A stretch of 64,000 nt of DNA from Desmodus rotundus. Lineage: Eukaryota; Chordata; Mammalia; Chiroptera; Phyllostomidae. Location: NCBI RefSeq assembly GCF_022682495.2, contig NC_071389.1, positions 183,691,556 to 183,755,555 of the forward strand, written 5' to 3'. Below the pieces are notes generated by a model that was not told the origin of the DNA, did not search any database, and saw only the letters and a program-made list of their open reading frames with translations. How positions within the stretch are numbered: the stretch's first letter is position 1; each line of letters begins with the position of its first letter. Positions 46,292-56,360 of this stretch are shown piece after piece. A program made the position numbers and the translations under genes.

Positions 46292-46339
46292 GGAGAATGA
46301 AAGCCTGACAGCAGGGAGGAAAGAGAGGGAATGGGAAGA

Positions 46340-46894
46340 TTCTCCTTCTGGCTCTGATAATTGAGCTTATATCAAACCAACTTCCTGCTGAAATAACTAG
46401 AAAAGGTGGATTAAAAAACATCTCTTTGAAGATATCTGACATATACTAAGACTGAAAGTACTTGAAACCAAGCCACAGAAAGGAGGTACATTGAGGGAAG
46501 CTCAATATTTGATGCTGATTTTTTTCCATTTAAGGAATTTGCCTGTTTGTAAGTGGTACCAGAAACAGAGGCTGGGAGACTGAGCAAAAGGTGATAGCCC
46601 GAGGATTAAGAAGCTGAGCAGACCTGTGGACAGTCCAAAGGAGTTGTAGAGAGAAACATTTAGAAGTAGGAGGACTGGTGAATAACTTGGCATTTCATTT
46701 GGAAACCCTGAAGTGCTTCACCCTAGGAATTAGAGCAACCCCAAACAGACCAACCTTCCCACAGAGTAAAGAAAGGCCAGCTTCTACCCACCCAAGTTGC
46801 AGACTGAAGTAACTGTCTTCCAGAAGCAAAAAATTAACCCTCTGGAGCAGAGGTGTTCAAGAGAACTTTCTTAGATGATGGAAATGTCCTATAT
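46340..46894 (+). repeat. Possible L1/HAL1-like 5' region relic
   Basis: The sequence has the A/G-rich, low-CpG look of a decayed L1 5' region and lies directly upstream of ORF1-like sequence (47070-47575) in the same orientation. No single block is decisive, so the call rests on position. Confidence 0.3.
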
Positions 46895-47070
46895 CTTTGT
46901 TTTCTAATAAAGGAGACCCTGTCCACATGTGGCTGTTAAACACTTGAAATGTGACTACCATGACTGAGAAAATAATTTTTAATTTAACTTAATTTTAACT
47001 TTATTTAATTTGATTGTAAATAACCACACATGCCTAGTTGCTATTATACTAGACAGTGTAGCTCTAGAGG
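46895..47070 (-). repeat. Old MER-type DNA transposon relic ('agccacatgtggct' family), second copy
   Basis: 'tgtccacatgtggctgttaaacacttgaaatgtgactaccatgactgag', then A/T-rich 'aatttaacttaattttaactttatttaattt', then 'ccacacatgcctagttgctattatactagacagtgtagctctagag' is the inward-repeated structure of the same family as 42890. Confidence 0.75.
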
Positions 47071-47575
47071 AAGATAAGATTATGCAGAGCCTCAAATTAT
47101 CTTTATACTTTTTTATATTTCATATCTACTTTCAATCAAAACTCATCAGGCATGTCAGAATATAATGGCAAATGACCAAAAGGAAAGAAAAAATTATTAA
47201 GAGAATCATAGATGATCCAAATGTATTAACTATGATTAATATATATATTTTTAAATGTAATGAAAAGGTGGTAAATTTCAGCAGAATGCTGGTATTTTAA
47301 AAATGGACAGAAATGGAAATTTTAGAGAAGGAAATATAAAAACTCAGTAGATGAGTTTAATCATAGATTAAAAACAACTGATGAGAAGATCAGTGAACTG
47401 GAACCTGAGTCATGGAAAATGTCTGGCTTGAAGTACAGAGAAAGAAGAATGGGAAATATTGAAAAGCATCTATAAGGCATGTGAAACATACATGCTATTA
47501 AAGTACTGGAAATAGACGGGAGAGAATGTATATAAACAGTCACTCAAGACATAAGAATTTTTAAAACCGATGAAA
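47071..47575 (+). repeat. L1/HAL1-like ORF1 relic
   Basis: 'tgaaatggaaattttagagaagg'-type sequence near 47308 is followed by 'aaaactcagtagatgagtttaatcatagattaaaaacaactgatgagaagatcagtgaactggaacc' and 'agagaaagaagaatgggaaatattgaaaagcatc'. This matches the coiled-coil region of old L1 or HAL1 ORF1. No open frame remains. Confidence 0.7.
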
Positions 47576-49325
47576 GGCTTTACCACGTTCAAAAGGGGTG
47601 AGCTATCACAGTATACATTTCAGGGTCCTGGACTCGAACCAATTCTACAACTCCCTTTCATATACCCTAAATGAATCAAAGCATTGTACCAATAGAAGCT
47701 GGCGTAGCTCTATGTACAATGCTAGATTGGTTATCAGGTTACCCCTATAAACCTAAATAGTTGACCTTATTAGAACAACCACCGTTGGAAAAACTAAACA
47801 CAACAGAACAATGCATTGAAGAGAACATAATGAAAGCAAATAATTATTTTGTGTGGAACACCTGCCTGCTCTTCTAACCAGATTGGAAATTGCTGGCATA
47901 AAAAGGATGTGCTAATTCTAAATAGTTTATTCACCTTCCTTTTGTTTAACACAATGGACTGTGGACCATATAGTTAAAAGAAATCTGTTCCTTTCCATAT
48001 TAATCAGAACTACTCCACTTCTCTGAATTTTGTTTTAGGGGGTAGGGGTACAGAATGACAGTATCGATAATGGATTAGACACAAGAAATAGAAAACTCAC
48101 AAAGAAGTAAAATAAAGGAACCAGAAAGGATCTAAAGGTTATGTAGTCCAGGGAATTCTGGAAATTTGGGAGAGGGATGGGTCTAGGTTGAGGTGGGCCA
48201 AAGGTTGGTAGGGGCTCTTCTGATTTCCTGCTTCAGCCAGAACTATCCTGAGTGTCCATTATGATTTTATTTGAAGGAATGTTTTCACTGATTATACGAA
48301 GGAGGGGAAAATCCACTTTACGAACGAGATGGTGGGTCACCGATCTAGTCCAACCTACTCAGTGAGGAAACCGACTCACAGAAAATAACAGCGAAGCTTT
48401 ATATTACAATTTTGTGCAGCTTGAAAGCAAGTTTTGTTTTTTGTATTTTTTTTCCCGCCAAAAAAACCAAGAACCAAAAAACAAAGAAACACACGAGCTT
48501 TATGCAGTAAGACTACTCATGTGTGAAACCTTACATTAGACAGGTTGAGAAAATTACCTGGTTAATTTTGCTGGCAAAGAACTCAGGAATCTGAAATGAT
48601 TTAGCATGGGACTAATGACACTTTATATCATTTTAAGAACAGTTAAACTTCTTAATTACAGACACTCTAGAGACTTAGAAAAATGGCTAAATAATGGCAT
48701 GGCATTAATTCTAAGAAAACAGCTTCCTAGGTAACACCTGCTAGGCACATGCAATTGCCAGGTTAATATGGACTGTTCGAAATTAATACTTTCCTTGTTC
48801 TTAAGCCACAGTGAACTGAGATCTCTACCTGGCTGCACTGCTGTCCACAGCAATTTATTAGAGTATTCTATGCTTACATTTCATAACCTACAGGAGTTGA
48901 GAAAATTCAGCACACATACTGACTCTTGGACACAGACGAAGTAGAAGCTGACTCCTGGAAACTGCACATTCTAAAAATAAGTCTTTCAAGGAAAGTAATA
49001 TGTACTCAGTGCAAAATTATAGAAGAGAAAATAAAATATGGTACTTCCCATATAACTTTTACTTTCAACTAGAAAACGTGAGGAAACAGTAATGCACTTG
49101 GTTTTATAACATTCTCTGTGTCTGATGGGCCAGGGAACAAATTTATGTTTATTTTCTTTAGCCTTGATCAAATTACCCTTCAGCTTCAGCTGTGAAAGCC
49201 TTCAGATCTTTTCGTTCTTAGAATTCCGGCAGAATTTTGCCTTCCCTCACCACAAGTACCACACAACTGTGAGAAGGTAATTGCAGCCAAGCAATGCATC
49301 CATGTTTTTGAAACCCAGGATGCTT
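47576..49325. other. Unique non-coding DNA
   Basis: I see no gene or well-supported repeat. Short open frames at 48656-48853 and 48986-49171 have no recognisable features. Confidence 0.45.
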
Positions 49326-49329
49326 TTAA

Positions 49330-49560
49330 TAACAGTTAACATTGAGTACCAATGACATGCCTGGTCAAGTGCTTTACATGCATTATTCCAATATCACCAA
49401 TCCAACAACCCTATAGATACAGTAATTATACCTGTTTCATAAGTTTAGAAACTTAGGTTCAGGAAAAAGAAATTGCCTAATAAAATCACTGAATTTATAG
49501 AGGCTAAACGGGGCCTGAAACTTACCATCTTACTCCAAAATGCATGCCTGAAAAACTACG
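49330..49560 (+). repeat. MIR SINE relic
   Basis: 'cattgagtaccaatgacatgcctggtcaagtgctttacatgcattattcc', 'aacaaccctatagatacagtaattatacctgtttcataagtttagaaacttaggttcagg' is MIR in sense. A second MIR-like piece follows at about 49590-49700. Confidence 0.85.
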
Positions 49561-49589
49561 GTATCTAACTGCTCCCTCTACTGTGCCCA

Positions 49590-50130
49590 GGAAAAATATC
49601 TAACATTTGAATACTAATGCTTTGTATTTACAAAGTCCTTTGTATCACTTGTTCATATTTGACCACAAAACTTTCTAGTGAGGCAAGAAGGAGGGAAACC
49701 CAAGGAGGAAGAGGTAACAATGTATCCAATATCCTATCCATGATTTTTACTGCAAAGCCCAAATCCTTCCCACTAAGTCACACTTCGTCCCCCTGCAGTA
49801 AAACACTTAGTACTAATAAGAAAATAATGTAAACATGTGTTGAATGCACACCATGTGCCAAACAGCTTTCCTCCTCTCTGTCATTATTCTGTGTATGAAA
49901 ATCATAACGTTTTTGACATCATTATTTCTGCAGTAATATTAACGGGTTCACAATTGTCTCAGCTTTCTACCTGGATTTATCTTCGTATGTGCACGGTCCT
50001 AAACACCTGCACCCACCCTTTCGGGAGCCCTGTCGATCAGTCTTTTATACTTCTCTTGCTATTCCTGATATCATAACTTAGTACAAGATCTCTTCATTTC
50101 ACACCTGAATTACTACACCTTCCCAATTGA
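49590..50130. other. Non-coding DNA with MIR-like fragments
   Basis: A MIR-like segment lies at 49590-49700 and another possible one near 49830-49900 ('gttgaatgcacaccatgtgccaaac'). No gene is seen. Confidence 0.4.
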
Positions 50131-50144
50131 TATTTTCAAGAGCT

Positions 50145-50739
50145 TTTTTTTTTTTTTTAAGAGCAGCTATAGGCCTACAAAACAGTTGAGAGGAAGGTAT
50201 GAGATTTCCCATATATTGCCTGCCCCCAGAACTTGCAAATTCCCCCCCTATTGCCAACATCACTTACCAGAGTGGTACATTTATTTATTTTGTCAAAGAA
50301 TAACTACATCAACACATCATCGTTTACTTTAGGGTTCATTCTCAGTGTTGTGCATTCTACGGATGCACAACAAATGTATGTGGATATATTTATATTTTAA
50401 TAGCATAGAGTTTTTTTAGTGCCCTAAAATCCTGAGTTCTCTACCTATTTATCTCCTACTGGTCTTTTTTCTCCATAGTTTTACCTTTTCCAGAATGTCA
50501 TAAAAGTTGAAATCATACAGTATGTAGCCTTTTCAGATTGGCTTCTTTTACTTAGCAATAGACATTTATGTGTTTTCCATTCTATTCATGGCTTTATAGC
50601 TTCTTGTTTTTAGTGGTGAGGAATATTTTATTGTCTGGATTACCACAGATTACTTATCCATGCACCTACAAAATGGTATCAGGGTTGCTCCCAAGTTTTG
50701 ATGATTGTACATAAAGCTGCTATTAATGTCCATGTGCAG
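50145..50739 (-). repeat. Old L1M copy, antisense, first part (split by HAL1-like insertion)
   Basis: The antisense L1 3' region in order: 'aagagcagctataggcctacaaaacagttgagaggaagg', 'gtggtacatttatttattttg', 'catcgtttactttagggttcattctcagtgttgtgcattctacgg', 'ttttaccttttccagaatgtc', 'gtagccttttcagattggcttctttt', 'ataaagctgctattaatgtccatgtgcag'. It breaks there and resumes at 52555. Confidence 0.95.
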
Positions 50740-52554
50740 ACTTCCAGCCAAGATGGAGGTGTAGGTAGACATACTGTGCCTCCTCACACAACCAAAAGAA
50801 GGACAACAACAAATTTAAAGACAAAAAACAACCAGAACTGACAAAAATTGAACTGTATGGATGACTGACAACCAAGTAGTTAAAGAAGAAACATTCATCC
50901 AGACTGGTAGGAGGGGTGAAGATGGGCAGCTGGGTGGAGAGGATTCACAGCAAGGCTGCAACTGCAGGACCAGGGCAGGCAAGGTGGTGCCTGGTGGACT
51001 GGGCAAGGTGGAGGCTGGTGGACCAGGTGGTCCCACATTTGCATGCAGATAAACCTAGAGGAACAACTGGGGAACAAGAGACACCGCACAACCCAGGGTT
51101 CCAGCGCGGAGAAATAAAGCCTCAAAACCTCCGACTGAAAAAACCTGTGAGGGTTTCGGTAGTGGAGGAAACTCCCAGCCTCACAGGAGAGTTTGTTGGA
51201 GACCCACAGGGTCCTAGAATGTACACAAAAACATGGGCAGCCCCACCCTGGTGAACACCTAAGGCTCCACCCCAACTACATAACAGGCACTCAAGACGGA
51301 AAAAAATGGCCCAAATGAAAAAACAGACCAAAGCTCCAGAAAAAAATACAACTAAGCAATGAAGAGATAGCCAACCTATCAGATGCACAGTTCAAAATAC
51401 TGGTAATCAGGATGCTCACAGAATTGGTTGAGTATGGTCACAAAATACAGGAAAAATGGAAGGCTGTGAAAAGCGAAATAAAGGAAAACACACAGGGAAC
51501 CAACAGTGACAGGAAGGAAACTGGGACTCAAATCAATGGTTTGGACCAGAAAGAAGAAATAAACAGTCAGCCAGAACTGAATGAAGAAACAAGAATTCAA
51601 AAAAATGAGGAGAGGCTTAGGAACCTCTGGGATAACTTTAAACATTTCAACATGTGAATCATAGGGGTGCCAGAAGGAGAAAAGGAAGAGCAAGAAATTG
51701 AAAACTTATTTGAAAACATAATGAAGGAGAACTTCCCTAATCTGGCAAAGGAAATAGATTTACAGGAAGTCCAGGAAGCTCAGAGAGTCCCAAAGAAGCT
51801 GGACCCAAGGAAGCACACACCAAGGCACATCATAATTACATTACCCAAGATTAAAGAGAAGGAGAGAATCTTAAAAGCAGCAAGAGAAAGGGAGAGAGTT
51901 ACCTACAAAGGAGTTCCCATAAGACTGTCAGCTGATTTCTCAAAAGAAACCTTAGAGGCCAGAAGGGGCTGGAAAGAAGTATTCAAAGTCATGAAAGGCA
52001 AGGACCTACATCCAAGATTACTGTATCCAGCAAAGCTATCATTTAGAATGGAAGGGCAGATAAAGTGCTTCCCAGAATAGGTCAAGTTAAAGGAGTTCAT
52101 CATCACCAAGCCCTTATTATATGAAATGTTAAAGGGATTTATCTAAGAAAAAGAAGATCAAAAATATGAACAGTAAAATGATAACAAACTCACAACTATC
52201 AACAGCCAAACTTAAAAAAAACAAAACTAAAAACAAACTAAGCAAACAACTAGAACAGGAACAGAATCACAGAAATGGAGATCACATGAGGGGTTATCAG
52301 TGGAGAGGGAGAGGGGGAGAAAGAGAGGAAAGGTATAGGGAACAAGTAGCATAAATGCTAGGTACAAAATAGACAGGGGGAGGTTAAGAATAGTATAGGA
52401 AATGTAGAAGCCAAAGAACTTATATGTACGACCCATGGACATGAACTAAAGGGGTGGGAATGCTGGTGCAAGGGGATGTGCAGGGCGGAGGGGAATAAAG
52501 GGGGGAAAATGGGACGACTGTAATGGCATAATCAATAAAATATATTTTAAAAAA
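50740..52554 (+). mobile_element. ORF2-less L1 derivative (HAL1-like), full-length in appearance
   Basis: This 1,815-bp unit begins 'acttccagccaagatgg', an L1-like 5' start. It has a 566-bp 5' region, a single ORF1 (51306-52146) and a 408-bp 3' region. That region contains a G-rich purine tract (52301-52395), an AATAAA at 52534-52539 and a short A-rich tail. No endonuclease or reverse-transcriptase sequence is present. The 11-bp 'tccatgtgcag' lies on both sides (50729-50739 and 52555-52565), as expected for one insertion event. HAL1 elements are L1 relatives that keep ORF1 and have lost ORF2. They use L1 ORF2 protein in trans. Confidence 0.9.
51306..52146 (+). pseudogene. L1/HAL1-type ORF1 (RNA-binding chaperone), disabled by three lesions
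   Basis: ORF1 encodes the trimeric RNA-binding protein of LINE-1 particles. An ATG at 51306 opens 'MAQMKKQTKAPEKN'. A one-base shift near 51357 moves to the frame that stays open with 'NEEIANLSDAQF', a coiled-coil-like E/K/N-rich region, and 'RLRNLWDNFKH'. A TGA at 51655-51657 sits where related proteins have arginine. After it come the RRM-like and C-terminal blocks 'GVPEGEKEEQEIENLFENIM', 'EAQRVPKKLDPRKHTPRHII' and 'YKGVPIRLSADFS'. A TAG at 52078-52080 precedes the expected end at 52144-52146. The product would be about 280 residues, shorter than the roughly 340 of human ORF1p. I see the lesions directly; that they arose after insertion is inference. Confidence 0.88.
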
Positions 52555-53520
52555 TCCATGTGCAGGTTTTTGTGTGGAATTTTCATCTCCTTTGGGTAAA
52601 CACCAAGAACTGTGGTTGCTGGACCACATGGTAAGGGTTTGTTTACTTTCATAAGAAGCCACTGAACAATGTACGAGGAGTCCTGTTGCTCTATATCCTC
52701 TCCAGTATTGAGTGTTGTCAATATTCCATGTTTTGGCCATGCTAATAGGTGTGTAGTGGTATCTCATTATAGTTTTAATTTGCATTTCCTTGATGACACA
52801 CAATATGGAGCATCTGTTCACATGCTTATTTGCTATTTGTATATATTCATTGGTTGAAGTTTTGTTAAGATCTTTGGCCCATTTTTAAAATCAATTTGTT
52901 TTCTTATTGTTGAGTTTTAAAAGTTTTAGTATATTTTGGATAATAGTCCTTTATCAAATGTGCTTTTTGTAAATATTTTATCCCAGCCTGTGGCTTGTAT
53001 TCTCATTCTCTTGATATTATGTCTTGCAGAGAAGAATTTTTAAATTTTAATGGTTTAGCTAATCAATTATTTTTTAATGGATCGTGTTTTTGGTGGTGTA
53101 TCTAAAACAGGGTGCCCATACCTAAGTTTAGCTAGGTTTTCTAACATATTATTTTCTAGGAGTGTTATAGTTTTGCATTTTATATTTAGGTCTTTGATCC
53201 ATTTTGAGTCAATTTTTGTGAAGCCTGCAGGGTCTGTGTCTAGATTCACTTTCTTTGCATGTGAGTGAACATCCAGTTGTTCCATCATCATTGATTGAAG
53301 ACACTATATCTACCTGGTTGTATTGCCTTTGCTCCTTCGTCAAAAATCATCTGGCTATGTTTATCGAAGTCTGTTTCTGGCCACTCTATGCTGCTCCATT
53401 GATCTAATTATCTATTCTTTCACCAGTACCACACTGTCTTGATTACTGCGGCTTTAGAGTAAGTCTTAAAGTTGGGTATTATCAGTCTTCTAATACTGTT
53501 TTTCTCCTTCAATATTTTAG
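52555..53520 (-). repeat. Old L1M copy, antisense, second part
   Basis: It continues the element broken at 50739: 'ccatgtgcaggtttttgtgtgg', 'tcatctcctttgggtaaacacc', 'tttgcatttccttgatgacacac', 'ttatcaaatgtgc', 'tggatcgtgtttttggtggtgta', 'attttgagtcaatttttgtgaag', 'ctttagagtaagtcttaaagttgggt' are antisense ORF2 and 3' blocks in order. The frames on either strand are shadows. Confidence 0.95.
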
Positions 53521-53524
53521 GTCT

Positions 53525-53960
53525 TCCATCAAGTCATCTTGCCTTCTCTAATTTTATTTACCATCTTGCTCCTGTAAGTGTTTTCCTTGCGCTATAAGCT
53601 CTTGAGGAGACTAATTGATCTCACATCTTCTGCATTGTCCCCTGTAATTAAAGTGTAGACAAAAAGCCAAAATTTACTAAAGTTCTGATATTTACTGACT
53701 CATAAAACTTTCTTTCAATGAGATCACATCCCTGCTTAACCTTCTATGGCTCCTCATTACCTACATTGTAAACTCTAAAATATTTACTACTTTTAAACTT
53801 AAGGAAATGTTATTCTAAAATTGTGTCCCCACTTTTCCCCCTAGTCTTGTATCCCTTTGTTTTAATCATGATTTACTTCATGAATGCCAAGTTGGTGCCA
53901 GGCTGTATACCGTGTTCTTCTCACCATTTTTCTCAGTAAGCCTTGTAACCTTCCCCACAG
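53525..53960. other. Non-coding DNA with a possible L2 fragment
   Basis: The part at 53565-53660 ('ccttgcgctataagctcttgagg..ctgcattgtcccctgtaatta') may be a decayed L2 end. The rest is unassigned. Confidence 0.4.
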
Positions 53961-53964
53961 GGGA

Positions 53965-54605
53965 CTCCGGGAGACCACTATAAATAGAAAAGTACAATCT
54001 GAGATAATAAAATAAATATGCTTAAAATCCTTGAAGAGGTAAAAGAAAGAACAGAATCAATTATAGAAAAATAGGGCCTTATGAAATATAATGAGGAAGA
54101 TTTTAAAAAGAACCAAATAGGATTTCTATAATGACCAATTAAATGAACAAATTGAAGCATAGATTAAATGTAGCTAAAAAGATTAATAGGTTAATTTGTA
54201 GAAATCATCCAGAATACAAAACAGAGATGAAGAAGTAGAAATGTTAAAGAGTATTTATGAATGGTAGAATGATAAATTCCAATACTTCTCATAACAGTTT
54301 TAAGGAGTGAAGAGAGATGAGAAGGTAATTTCAAAAAATAATGGCTAAAATTTTTTCTTAAAGAACACATAAACCCATAGATTAATGAAACACTGAAATC
54401 TACTCCTACATAGATCCTAATTAAATTTCAGAATATAAAAGACAAGTAGAGTATATGATGTGAAATAAGACAAAAATATAGCTTAACTTTATTTTTAATC
54501 TGACAAGCTAAAAATCTATATCCTGCTAAATTCTCCTACAAAAATAAAGTTGAAGTATGTACCTATTCAGGAAATGATAAAAATTACATGAAATTATGGG
54601 TATCT
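53965..54605 (+). repeat. L1/HAL1-like ORF1 relic, sense
   Basis: Blocks match old ORF1 in order: 'aaatcatccagaatacaaaacagagatg', 'ggtaatttcaaaaaataatggctaaaattttttc', 'acataaacccatagattaatgaaacactgaaatc', 'tttatttttaatctgacaagctaaaaatctatatcctgctaaattctcctacaaaaataaag'. The reading frame is destroyed. It is much older than the copy at 50740. Confidence 0.7.
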
Positions 54606-54844
54606 CAGAAAAATCAAGAATCTACAAATGTATTCCTTACCTTTAAGGAATTTGTACACTGCTAGAGAAGATGATGCATTGATTTTCTCACTTCTTTTCA
54701 CTAACTTATTATTTTCTACTATGACTATTAGTACAAATTTTTCTCCACATTGTTGTCTGATTAACATACATTAATCATCCTTGATTATACTTCTTTTACT
54801 CAAACAATTTCAGATATTGGCTGTTTATAGGCGCTATCTAAATC
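54606..54844. other. Unique non-coding spacer
   Basis: I see nothing recognisable. Confidence 0.45.
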
Positions 54845-55025
54845 AGGAATCAGCAAATGTTTTTTGGTAAATGTTTTGTAACTATTCTAGGCTTATCAAC
54901 AACATACAACCTTCTTTATTGTTTTTCAAATTCTTTAAAAAACATCACAACCATTTTCTAGCTCATGAGCTATACAAGAACAGGCACGAGGCAGGGTCGC
55001 CTGGGCTGTGTTTGCTGACCCCCTA
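54845..55025 (+). repeat. MER-type hAT relic ('cagcaaa...tttgctgac')
   Basis: It starts 'caggaatcagcaaatgttttttggtaaatgttttgtaac' and ends 'ggctgtgtttgctgaccccc'. The ends are inverted repeats of a common mammalian non-autonomous Charlie-like element. The interior is strongly diverged. Confidence 0.75.
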
Positions 55026-55604
55026 TCTAAACTCAACTTGTCACTCAATGACCCCTACTCTCTCTGCAGGTTTTCTCCTTAATACTGTACTGCAGAGACA
55101 CTCTACTCTGAGGGATTCAACAGAATAAAATATATTTGCTACTAACAATAGGAGAGCATTATATACTGGCTTTCTGGGCTTTCCCAAATGTTGACCAGAT
55201 CAAGGCACGGTGTTGGCCAGTGGGATTCAGAAGGTTCCTCTTTAACAAGGTTATGATCTTAAACTGAAGAAGTCAACTGGAGGCTTTATCGTTTCATATT
55301 TATCATTGGAATTATGTTAGATGCACTAGCCTACAAACAATAATTGGGGTCCCATCTGAAATGTGAACAAGTCAGTCAAACCTGTGCATTTTATGAATAT
55401 CCTGGGCGGATGAAGCACTGCCTAAATTCTGGGTTGCAAGGATGCATTTAACAGTCAGTTCCTTGGAAGACCTCAGAATCTACGAGGAAGAGAAGATAAG
55501 TTAATTAGTGAAGGAATAACATTTTAAGTTCATGATCATCATTTCAAACTATTGTCTATCAAGAGGGCAAAGTCTAGAGATTAATTTTTTAAAATCTGCG
55601 AATT
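55026..55604. other. Unique non-coding DNA
   Basis: I see no gene. No repeat signature that I can name. Confidence 0.45.
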
Positions 55605-56057
55605 ATTTTTTTAATTTATCTTTATTGTATTTTTCCATTATCATTTAGTCCCTTTATACTTCCCTCCCCCCCCCCAGCAATCACCACACTACTGTCCATG
55701 TCCCTGAGTACTTTTTCCTTTTGCTCAGTCCCTCTACCCCCTACCCTCCCCCGATGCTAGCTGTCATCCTGCTCTCTATGAGTCTGTCTCATTTTCCTTA
55801 TTAGTTCAGTTTGTTCACTAGATTCCACATATGAGTGAAATCATATAGTATTTTTCTTTCTCTAACTGGCTTATTTCACTTACCAAAATGGTCTCCATGT
55901 CTATCCACACTGTCACAAAGGGTGAAATTTTCTTCTTTTTCACGGCAGAGTAATATTCCTTTCTGTAAATGTCACGTAGTTGTTTTAACCACTCATCTAC
56001 TGATGGACACTTGGGCTGTTTCCATATCCTGGCAATTGTAAATAACACTGCAGTGTC
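55605..56057 (-). repeat. L1 3' end, antisense, with ORF2 C-terminus
   Basis: A T-rich start and C-rich antisense 3' UTR (poly-C near 55667) come first. The antisense ORF2 end follows: on minus '[18 protein letters not shown]', then 'YRKEYYSAVKKKKISPF' and 'ILVSEISQLEKEKYYMI'. The 76-codon frame (55818-56048) is a broken remnant of ORF2, 5'-truncated. Confidence 0.95.
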
Positions 56058-56320
56058 TTTAACACTTAACCTAAGTCACTTAAAAAACAAACAAACAAAC
56101 AAAAGGAAGCTTCTGTCATACAGAAAAAGGCCCAAATGTGTCACGATTGTTTTCTTTATCTGTACTTAACACAAATATTTAAGAAACATATTTTATTTCC
56201 TTGGGTTCTTATTGGATCAGATACATCCTTGTCATCTTGGTATCACCACTAAATTCAGGGAAGGCATAGATTAAAGACTGTTCTAAGTCAGTCATGCTTT
56301 CTGCCCAAGATGTGGCTGTC
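56058..56320. other. Non-coding spacer with (AAAC)n
   Basis: A short (caaa)n run lies at 56084-56103. Nothing else is recognised. Confidence 0.5.
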
Positions 56321-56360
56321 CTATGGAGTGTGTGTGTGTGTGTGTGTGTGTGTCTGTGTG
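56321..56360. repeat. (TG)n microsatellite
   Basis: A TG run (about 17 units, with one C interruption at 56353) gives rise to a Cys/Val-rich spurious frame. Confidence 0.95.

Noticed and set aside
52420..52821. 133-codon minus-strand frame
   Set aside because: It spans the antisense of the HAL1-like 3' end and the adjoining L1M sequence. It is a junction artefact, not a gene.
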